Position numbers and translations under genes: made by a program
In this document: positions 1-5,341 of the stretch, one piece after another
How the letters are laid out: each line of letters begins with the position of its first letter
How positions within the stretch are numbered: position 1 is the first letter of the stretch
Notes under the pieces: model-generated
Told to the model about the DNA's origin: nothing
The model's input: only the letters and a program-made list of their open reading frames with translations
Database searches by the model: none
Source: Fusobacterium_C sp036516095
GTDB taxonomy: Bacteria; Fusobacteriota; Fusobacteriia; Fusobacteriales; Fusobacteriaceae
Direction of reading: 5' to 3'
Length of the DNA: 5,976 nucleotides
Assembly: GCF_036516095.1 (NCBI RefSeq)
Contig: NZ_DATBUM010000099.1
Span: 1 to 5,976, forward strand

Positions 1-67
1 CGTAACTCTGGGAGAGGATAATGAAGGACCTTGGTATGAAACGGAGGCAGAGATTATTTTCTTTTAA
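1..67 (+). CDS. 3' end of an unidentified CDS, possibly an outer-membrane protein
   Basis: An open frame enters from the left edge (codons in phase with position 2) and ends at TAA 65-67, giving 21 visible residues that end in EAEIIFF. Alternating polar and hydrophobic residues with a terminal phenylalanine are typical of the last strand of outer-membrane beta-barrel proteins, which is a plausible class for a diderm Fusobacterium. That reading is inference from seven or so residues. The tail is too short to name a family or to exclude a chance open frame. It is separated from the lysine operon by about 160 bases, a long hairpin and a separate promoter, so it is probably an independent transcription unit. 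Confidence 0.45.
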   Translation, partial: VTLGEDNEGPWYETEAEIIFF

Positions 68-146
68 AGATTATCATTCATTTTATAAATGATATTAAAA
101 ATTGATAAAAAGATTAAAGAAATTTAAAAATATCGACACAACGAGG

Positions 147-219
147 TTTGAAAAAGAGAAACAAGAGAAGACGATATATAAAAGAAATATATTTTTTTCT
201 CTTGTTTTTCTTTTTCAAA
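147..219. repeat. Long AT-rich inverted repeat (33-bp arms, 7-nt loop)
   Basis: Arms 147-179 and 187-219 pair about a common centre (paired positions sum to 366). There is one mismatch (C172/T194) and three G-T pairs (158/208, 170/196, 173/193); the rest are Watson-Crick. The loop is 180-186. The 3' arm is T-rich, so the RNA could act as a transcription terminator for the CDS ending at 67, perhaps in both directions. No clean U-run follows the stem, and the stem is far longer than an ordinary terminator. It ends 8 bases before the -35 box of the lysine operon promoter. A small palindromic mobile remnant or a protein-binding palindrome are alternatives. Confidence 0.85.
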
Positions 220-226
220 ATAAGAA

Positions 227-255
227 TTGACATAAAAAAGAAAACAAATTATACT
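227..255 (+). promoter_or_regulatory. Sigma-70-type promoter of the lysine operon
   Basis: TTGACA (227-232) is a perfect -35 box and TATACT (250-255) is one base from the consensus -10 box, with the optimal 17-bp spacing. Transcription should start near 262, leaving a leader of about 355 nt before kal. That is room for the complete riboswitch (307-479) and its control hairpin. No other promoter of this quality was found before kal or in the gaps between the genes. Confidence 0.85.
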
Positions 256-306
256 ATTATTGAAAGAAAAGTATAAAAAAAATAAAATTAAATAGTAAAT
301 TTTAGA

Positions 307-479
307 AATAGAGGTGCATATATGAGGATAGCATAAGAGTGCTAAGGAAAAAGCTTCCGAAATCTTATGTGAAGGGCATAGTTGCCGAAAGAAGTTATTA
401 GGCTTGTGTGATAACTTCTTGGGGAATGTATGGAAAATACATTCACTGTCATATTCTTTTAGGAGTATGGAGAGCTATT
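307..479 (+). ncRNA. Lysine riboswitch (L box) aptamer
   Basis: The RNA folds into the five-helix lysine aptamer. P1 is 307-311/475-479. P2 is 321-324/377-380, 331-338/363-370 and a GGAA/TTCC tip at 346-349/355-358. P3 is 391-398/411-418, eight perfect pairs. P4 is 424-431/437-444, eight perfect pairs with loop GGAAA. P5 is 450-456/463-469 with one G-U pair. The P2 loop AAGC (351-354) complements GCTT (402-405) in the P3 loop, which is the kissing contact known in this class. Conserved junction blocks are present: GGTGC (313-317), GCCGAA (384-389), CACTGTC (444-450) and TGGAGAGC (468-475). The downstream genes degrade lysine, so the ligand fits the operon. Identification is by reading the sequence; no covariance model was run. 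Confidence 0.93.
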
Positions 480-502
480 GGATGATAGTTTTTTGTTCTT
501 TT
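469..502 (+). terminator. Candidate riboswitch-controlled intrinsic terminator
   Basis: CTAT (475-478) pairs with ATAG (485-488) across a 6-nt loop. The stem can extend outward through 469-474 against 489-494 using A-U and G-U pairs. The T-rich run TTTTTTGTTCTTTT (489-502) follows. The 5' arm overlaps CTATT (475-479), the 3' strand of riboswitch helix P1, so P1 and this hairpin cannot form together. Lysine binding, which stabilises P1, would therefore oppose termination. The stem is weak and rich in A-U and G-U pairs, so both the terminator and its logic are inferred. The rest of the leader (503-600) is AT-rich; it includes a second T-rich stretch (536-550) for which no convincing stem was seen. 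Confidence 0.5.
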
Positions 503-600
503 AAATAGGAATGGACTGAGCAACCGAAGTATCTCTTGTTTTTATTTTTTGTAAAAAGGATATCAAAATAATTATTATTAAAATATATTTATATGGATGT

Positions 601-608
601 AGAGGAGG
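601..608 (+). promoter_or_regulatory. Ribosome binding site that fixes the kal start
   Basis: AGAGGAGG lies 8 nt before ATG 617. The more upstream in-frame ATG at 593 has only AT-rich sequence before it, and this Shine-Dalgarno site would lie inside its coding region. The codons 593-616 would add only an acidic octapeptide (MDVEEEND). The start at 617 is therefore preferred. Confidence 0.85.
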
Positions 609-616
609 AAAACGAT

Positions 617-1000
617 ATGAAATCAGTGATCAGATTGAGAATGAGTTCACACGATGCACATTATGGAGGGAATTTAGTAGATGGAGCAAGAATGCTTCAA
701 TTATTTGGAGATGTGGCAACAGAACTTTTGATTCAAATGGATGGAGATGAAGGATTGTTCAAAGCTTACGATAATATTGAATTTATGGCACCTGTATTTG
801 CCGGAGATTTTATTGAAGCGGTAGGAGAAATTGTAAGTGCCGGAAATTCTTCCAGAAAAATGATATTTGAAGCGAGAAAAGTAATTGTTCCAAGACCTGA
901 CATTTCTGATTCTGCTGCAGATGTTTTAGAAGAACCTATTGTGGTATGTAGAGCAAGTGGAACTTGTGTAACGCCAAAAGAAAAACAACGAAAAAAATAG
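617..1000 (+). CDS. kal: 3-aminobutyryl-CoA ammonia-lyase
   Basis: Kal removes ammonia from L-3-aminobutyryl-CoA to give crotonyl-CoA, the step that links lysine fermentation to butyrate formation in the cytoplasm. The product from ATG 617 is 127 residues, the size of a single hotdog domain. Visible hotdog features are the GGN-VDGARMLQLFGD segment (17-32), where the central helix begins, and FMAPVFAGD (56-64), matching the usual F-x-x-P-v-x-x-GD strand-turn. A short basic tail (KEKQRKK) ends the protein. It is the first gene after the lysine riboswitch, and kce, which makes its substrate, follows 34 nt later. Hotdog proteins alone are ambiguous (thioesterases, dehydratases); the specific assignment rests on the position next to kce-kdd-kamA, the order known in Fusobacterium. 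Catalytic residues were not assigned. Confidence 0.9.
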   Translation: MKSVIRLRMSSHDAHYGGNLVDGARMLQLFGDVATELLIQMDGDEGLFKAYDNIEFMAPVFAGDFIEAVGEIVSAGNSSRKMIFEARKVIVPRPDISDSAADVLEEPIVVCRASGTCVTPKEKQRKK

Positions 1001-1034
1001 AGAGCAAACAAAATTATAAACGGAGGAGGGTGGC

Positions 1035-1850
1035 ATGGAAAAACTAATTATTACTGCTGCGATTTGTGGTGCGGAAGTGACAAAAGAAAATAATCCGGCA
1101 GTTCCTTATACGGTAGAAGAAATTGTTCGAGAAGCAGAATCTGCTTACAAAGCAGGAGCCAGCATCATTCACTTACATGTAAGATATGATGACGGAACTC
1201 CAACTCAGGATAAGGCCAGATTTAAAGAATGTATGGATGCAATTCGAGAAAAATGTCCGGATGCAATCATTCAACCGTCCACAGGAGGAGCGGTGGGAAT
1301 GACAGATTTAGAAAGATTGCAACCGACAGAGTTAGGACCAGAAATGGCAACGTTAGATTGTGGGACATGTAATTTCGGGGGGGATGAAGTCTTTACAAAT
1401 ACGGATAATACCATTAAGAATTTTGGAAAAATTATGATTGAAAGAGGAGTAAAACCTGAAATCGAAGTTTTTGATAAAGGAATGGTAGACTATGCAATTC
1501 GATATGCAAGACAAGGATATATCAAATATCCAATGCATTTTGACTTTGTGTTGGGAGTTCAAATGGCAGCCAGTGCGAGAGATTTAGTGTTTATCAGTGA
1601 AAGTATTCCAGAAGGATCTACTTGGACAGTGGCCGGAGTAGGGAAAAATCAGTTTCCAATGGCGGCTTTAGCAATTGTCATGGGTGGACATGTTAGAGTC
1701 GGATTTGAAGACAATGTTTTTATTGAGAAGGGCATTTTAGCGAAATCAAATGGAGAATTGGTGGAAAAAGTTGTTAGAATGGCAAAAGAACTAGGAAGGG
1801 AAATTGCCACTCCGGCAGAAGCAAGACGAATTTTAGGATTAACAAAATAA
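1035..1850 (+). CDS. kce: 3-keto-5-aminohexanoate cleavage enzyme
   Basis: Kce condenses 5-amino-3-oxohexanoate with acetyl-CoA and splits it into acetoacetate and 3-aminobutyryl-CoA. It is the founding member of the BKACE (formerly DUF849) family of zinc-dependent TIM-barrel enzymes. The 271-residue product is full family length. HLHVR places metal-ligand histidines at 46 and 48; E14 in CGAEVTKE, S82 in QPSTGG, T106 in MATLDCG and E231 in FIEKG fit active-site positions reported for the family. The last correspondences are from memory and need an alignment. GGHVRVGFEDN (217-227) is also a recognisable family segment. A strong GGAGGAGG (1022-1029) precedes the start by 5 nt, and kdd follows after 24 nt. 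Confidence 0.94.
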   Translation: MEKLIITAAICGAEVTKENNPAVPYTVEEIVREAESAYKAGASIIHLHVRYDDGTPTQDKARFKECMDAIREKCPDAIIQPSTGGAVGMTDLERLQPTELGPEMATLDCGTCNFGGDEVFTNTDNTIKNFGKIMIERGVKPEIEVFDKGMVDYAIRYARQGYIKYPMHFDFVLGVQMAASARDLVFISESIPEGSTWTVAGVGKNQFPMAALAIVMGGHVRVGFEDNVFIEKGILAKSNGELVEKVVRMAKELGREIATPAEARRILGLTK

Positions 1851-1874
1851 AGCAAAGACTATAGGAGGATAAAA

Positions 1875-2912
1875 ATGAAAAAAGGATGTAAATACGGGAC
1901 TCATAGAGTAATTGAACCATTAGGAGTATTACCTCAACCGGCAAAAAAAATTTCCAATGATATGGAGTTATATTCTAATGAAATTTTAATTGATGTCATT
2001 GCCTTAAATATTGATTCCGCTTCTTTTACACAAATTGAAGAAGAAGCTCATGGAGATGTGGATAAAATCAAAGCAAAAATTCTTGAAATTGTGGAAGAAA
2101 AAGGAAAAATGCAAAATCCGGTGACCGGTTCGGGAGGAATGTTAATCGGAACCATTGAAAAAATTGGAGAAGATTTAGTAGGAGTGACTCCTTTAAAGGT
2201 AGGAGATAAAATCGCTACTTTGGTATCTTTATCATTAACTCCATTGAAAATAGAAGAAATTACTGCAATTCACCCTGAAATTGACAGAGTGGAAATCAAA
2301 GGAAAAGCAATCTTATTTGAAAGCGGAATTTATGCAATTTTACCGGAAGATATGCCGGAAAATTTAGCCTTGGCTGCTTTGGACGTGGCAGGAGCACCCG
2401 CTCAAATCGCAAAATTGGTAAAACCTTGTCAATCGGTAGTAATTTTAGGATCTGCCGGAAAATCAGGAATGCTTTGTGCTTATGAAGCAGTGAAAAGAGT
2501 CGGACCTACAGGAAATGTCATCGGAGTTGTTCGAAACGAAAAAGAAAAAGCATTGTTAGAAAGAGTAAGCAGCAAAGTGAAAGTAGTGATTGCAGATGCT
2601 ACGAAACCTATCGATGTGTTGAATGCCGTTTTGGAAGCCAATGACGGAAAGGAAGTGGACGTAGCTGTCAACTGTGTAAATGTGGCAAATACGGAAATGT
2701 CCACTATTTTACCGGTAAAAGATTATGGAATTGCTTATTTCTTCTCCATGGCAACCGGATTTACAAAAGCTGCTTTAGGAGCAGAAGGAGTAGGAAAGGA
2801 TATTACTATGATTGTTGGAAACGGATATACTCATGATCATGCTGCTATCACTTTGGAAGAGTTGAGAGAAAGTGCAGTATTGAGAGAAATTTTCAATGAA
2901 TTATATTTGTAA
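1875..2912 (+). CDS. kdd: L-erythro-3,5-diaminohexanoate dehydrogenase
   Basis: Kdd oxidatively deaminates (3S,5S)-3,5-diaminohexanoate to 5-amino-3-oxohexanoate with NAD(P)+, releasing ammonia. The 345-residue product resembles a medium-chain-dehydrogenase layout. An N-terminal catalytic part covers roughly 1-180. A Rossmann domain follows, whose nucleotide loop is VVILGSAGKSG (188-198) and whose second strand is NVIGVVRNEKEK (214-225). DVAVNCVNV (262-270) looks like a later Rossmann strand. No structural-zinc cysteine cluster of the alcohol dehydrogenase type is visible. AGGAGG (1863-1868) sits 6 nt before the ATG. It lies directly between kce, which uses its product, and kamA. The 62-nt gap to kamA is the longest between genes here, but no convincing promoter or terminator was seen in it. 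Confidence 0.93.
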   Translation: MKKGCKYGTHRVIEPLGVLPQPAKKISNDMELYSNEILIDVIALNIDSASFTQIEEEAHGDVDKIKAKILEIVEEKGKMQNPVTGSGGMLIGTIEKIGEDLVGVTPLKVGDKIATLVSLSLTPLKIEEITAIHPEIDRVEIKGKAILFESGIYAILPEDMPENLALAALDVAGAPAQIAKLVKPCQSVVILGSAGKSGMLCAYEAVKRVGPTGNVIGVVRNEKEKALLERVSSKVKVVIADATKPIDVLNAVLEANDGKEVDVAVNCVNVANTEMSTILPVKDYGIAYFFSMATGFTKAALGAEGVGKDITMIVGNGYTHDHAAITLEELRESAVLREIFNELYL

Positions 2913-2974
2913 TGTACAGTAGAAATTGACGATGGTAAAAAAGGTTGTAAAAATGAAAATAAGGAGATGAGGAT

Positions 2975-4234
2975 ATGAATACGGTAAATACTAGGGCGAA
3001 ATTTTTTCCGAATGTAACAGATGAACAATGGAACGATTGGAAATGGCAAGTACGAAATAGAATTGAAACTTTGGAAGATTTAAAACAATTTGCAAATTTG
3101 AGTGATGAAGAATCCGAAGGAGTTGTAAAAACTTTAGAAACCTTGAGAATGGCAATTACTCCATATTATTTTTCTTTGATTGATTTGGACGACCCTAACT
3201 GTCCTGTTAGAAAACAAGCGATTCCAACGATTCAAGAAATTCATCAATCCAAAGCGGATTTATTGGATCCTTTGCATGAAGATGCAGATTCTCCATGTCC
3301 GGGATTAACTCACAGATATCCGGATAGAGTTTTGCTTCTTATTACAGATATGTGTTCCATGTATTGCAGACACTGTACAAGAAGAAGATTTGCAGGACAA
3401 AGTGATGATTCCATGCCTATGGAAAGAATTGATAAATGCATTGAGTATATTGCAAAAACTCCGGAAGTGAGAGACGTATTATTATCAGGAGGAGATGCTT
3501 TATTGGTTTCAGATGAATTCTTGGAATCTATCATTCAAAAATTAAGAGCCATTCCTCATGTGGAAATTATTAGAATCGGATCCAGAACTCCAGTAGTATT
3601 ACCTCAAAGAATTACTCCGGAACTATGTAATATGTTAAAAAAATATCATCCAATCTGGTTAAATACTCACTTCAACACTCCGAAAGAAGTAACTCCGGAA
3701 GCAAAGAAAGCTTGTGAAATGTTAGCAAATGCAGGAATTCCTTTAGGAAACCAATCTGTACTTTTAAGAGGAGTCAATGACTCTGTCCCTATTATGAAGA
3801 AATTGATGCATGAATTGGTTATGATGAGAGTTCGACCTTACTATATCTATCAATGTGACTTGTCTATGGGATTGGAACATTTTAGAACTCCGGTTTCTAA
3901 GGGAATTGAAATCATTGAAGGATTAAGAGGACATACTTCAGGATATGCAGTACCTACTTTCGTAGTGGACGCTCCCGGTGGTGGAGGAAAAACTCCAGTA
4001 ATGCCTCAATATGTAATTTCTCAATCTCCACATAAAGTCATTTTGAGAAACTTTGAAGGAGTGATTACTACATATACGGAACCGGATCATTATGAAGAAG
4101 GATTCCCGGGAGATTATTCTTCTACAGGAGTATCTATGTTACTTGGAAGTGACACCATGGCATTGGAACCAACACAACTGTTAAGACATGACAGATATGC
4201 AAAACGTTTGGAAGAAGAGGCAAAAAATAAATAG
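2975..4234 (+). CDS. kamA: L-lysine 2,3-aminomutase (radical SAM, PLP)
   Basis: KamA starts the pathway by moving the alpha-amino group of L-lysine to carbon 3, giving L-beta-lysine, with a [4Fe-4S] cluster, S-adenosylmethionine and pyridoxal phosphate. The product is 419 residues against about 416 in the Clostridium subterminale enzyme. The cluster motif CSMYCRHC gives C127, C131 and C134, followed by TRRRF. The PLP lysine is K339 in PGGGGKT. D295 (YQCD) and D332 (VVDAP) match the two aspartates that bind the substrate amine (D293 and D330 in the clostridial protein), a constant offset of +2. The clostridial structural-zinc cysteines are absent: the position equivalent to C268 is S270, and no cysteine follows C294. 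AAGGAGAT (2961-2968) lies 6 nt before the start. Lysine, glutamate and arginine aminomutases are related, but the conserved aspartates and the context favour lysine. Confidence 0.95.
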   Translation: MNTVNTRAKFFPNVTDEQWNDWKWQVRNRIETLEDLKQFANLSDEESEGVVKTLETLRMAITPYYFSLIDLDDPNCPVRKQAIPTIQEIHQSKADLLDPLHEDADSPCPGLTHRYPDRVLLLITDMCSMYCRHCTRRRFAGQSDDSMPMERIDKCIEYIAKTPEVRDVLLSGGDALLVSDEFLESIIQKLRAIPHVEIIRIGSRTPVVLPQRITPELCNMLKKYHPIWLNTHFNTPKEVTPEAKKACEMLANAGIPLGNQSVLLRGVNDSVPIMKKLMHELVMMRVRPYYIYQCDLSMGLEHFRTPVSKGIEIIEGLRGHTSGYAVPTFVVDAPGGGGKTPVMPQYVISQSPHKVILRNFEGVITTYTEPDHYEEGFPGDYSSTGVSMLLGSDTMALEPTQLLRHDRYAKRLEEEAKNK

Positions 4235-4258
4235 AAAATACAAAGGCGGTAGCAGGAT

Positions 4259-5341
4259 ATGATAAACACCTATACTTTCTTAAAGGATCACAAAAGAATA
4301 TCCATTATCGGAATGGAAAAAAATGTAGGGAAAACCACCCTGTTGAATCAGCTAATTTTAGATATAGCAGATCAAAAAACATTAGCTTTGACTTCCATTG
4401 GAAGAGACGGGGAGGAAGTGGACGTAGTAACCAGTACTCATAAACCTAAAATATTTGTGTATCCTGGAACGATAGTGGCTACTGCCAGAGATTGTCTGGC
4501 TAACTGCGATATTACGAAGGAGATTTTGTATACAACCAATTTTACAACTCCTATGGGGAATATCGTGGTAGTCAGGGCAATCACAGGAGGATATGTCGAT
4601 ATTGCAGGTCCTTCCTACAATAAACAGATAAAAGAAATTCTAAATATTATGGAAAGGTTTGGAGCGGAAATTTCTATTGTTGACGGAGCTTTAGGGAGAA
4701 AGAGTTCCGCCATTGGAGAAGTGACCGATGCAACAGTTTTGGCAACAGGAGCAGCTTTTTCTTTGGATATGAGTAAAGTCATTGAAGAAACCAAAAAGAC
4801 AACAATTTTATTAAATCTTCCGGAATTTTCAGGAGAAAAAAAAGAAATAGAAACTTGGATGTCAAAAGCTAGGGTTGTTATTCGGCAGAAAGACGGAACT
4901 GTTATCTTTTTAAAGGCAATTTCAACGATGGATTCTATACAGGAAGTTAAAGAATATTTAACGAAAGATTTAGAGAGTGTTTTTGTGCGAGGAGCTATTA
5001 CAAGTCGCTTTTTAGAGGTATTTATTAAAAATCGAGGAAGTTTTGAGCATGTAAATTTGGTAGCCATTGATGGAACTCGTTTTTTCATCAGCTATCAGGA
5101 ATATCAAAAGGCTTTAGCATCTAATCTTTCATTTTATGTTATGAATACAATACATCTGTTGTTTGTATCTTGTAATCCTCACTCTCCTCTTGGAGTCGAT
5201 TTTCCGAAGAAAGAATTTCAAAATAAATTGCAACAAGAAATTCTTTGTCATGTTATTGATGTAAAGGAGGGAGAAAAATGCGATTTATCGATGAAAGAAG
5301 TATCGAAAGAATCGGTTTTAACCGACTCTTGTCACGAGTAG
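4259..5341 (+). CDS. kamB: P-loop protein, probable lysine 5,6-aminomutase reactivase subunit KamB
   Basis: The 360-residue protein opens with strand RISIIG and a nucleotide loop GMEKNVGKTTL (18-28). Its spacing G-x5-GKT matches the dethiobiotin synthetase type (GTDTxVGKT) more than the classic Walker A motif. IVDGALGRKSS (140-150) sits where a Walker B-like acidic strand (compare VEGAGG or EGVMG in BioD and CobB relatives) is expected. GEVTDATVLATGAAF (153-167) follows. The C-terminal half is not recognised. No signal peptide or clear membrane segment is visible, so it is likely cytoplasmic. Homologues sit in lysine-fermentation clusters between kamA and kamDE; the reactivase role with KamC, restoring the B12-dependent 5,6-aminomutase, is known to me as a family annotation and not shown by sequence alone. 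The Shine-Dalgarno site is weak (AAAGGCGG 4242-4249). Its last 64 nt overlap the next gene. Confidence 0.8.
   Translation: MINTYTFLKDHKRISIIGMEKNVGKTTLLNQLILDIADQKTLALTSIGRDGEEVDVVTSTHKPKIFVYPGTIVATARDCLANCDITKEILYTTNFTTPMGNIVVVRAITGGYVDIAGPSYNKQIKEILNIMERFGAEISIVDGALGRKSSAIGEVTDATVLATGAAFSLDMSKVIEETKKTTILLNLPEFSGEKKEIETWMSKARVVIRQKDGTVIFLKAISTMDSIQEVKEYLTKDLESVFVRGAITSRFLEVFIKNRGSFEHVNLVAIDGTRFFISYQEYQKALASNLSFYVMNTIHLLFVSCNPHSPLGVDFPKKEFQNKLQQEILCHVIDVKEGEKCDLSMKEVSKESVLTDSCHE
5263..5270 (+). promoter_or_regulatory. Ribosome binding site of kamC inside kamB
   Basis: AAAGGAGG lies within the kamB coding sequence, 7 nt before ATG 5278. It is near-consensus and clearly stronger than the site in front of kamB. 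It supports starting kamC at 5278 in a different frame, so KamC can be translated independently despite the overlap. Confidence 0.85.

Noticed and set aside
72..94. Small hairpin TATCATT/AATGATA after the CDS that ends at 67
   Set aside because: Seven A-T-rich pairs with no U-run after them. It is too weak to call a terminator in such AT-rich DNA; the hairpin at 147-219 is the better candidate.
503..560. Second terminator before kal, suggested by the T-rich run 536-550
   Set aside because: Only short, poorly stacked pairings such as GAG 518-520 with CTC 533-535, or CAA 521-523 with TTG 536-538, were found, so no convincing stem supports it.
593..616. Upstream ATG 593 as the kal start
   Set aside because: No Shine-Dalgarno sequence precedes it, the added octapeptide is not hotdog-like, and AGAGGAGG at 601-608 is ideally spaced for ATG 617.
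2913..2974. Internal promoter in the kdd-kamA gap (TTGACG at 2926-2931) and a 12-codon frame from 2932
   Set aside because: No acceptable -10 box lies at 16-18 bp spacing, and the tiny frame has no ribosome site and runs into the kamA start region.
4615..5088. 157-residue open frame on the - strand
   Set aside because: It lies wholly inside kamB, has no family features, and is a shadow of AT-rich coding sequence on the other strand. The same applies to the other minus-strand frames in 766-3534.
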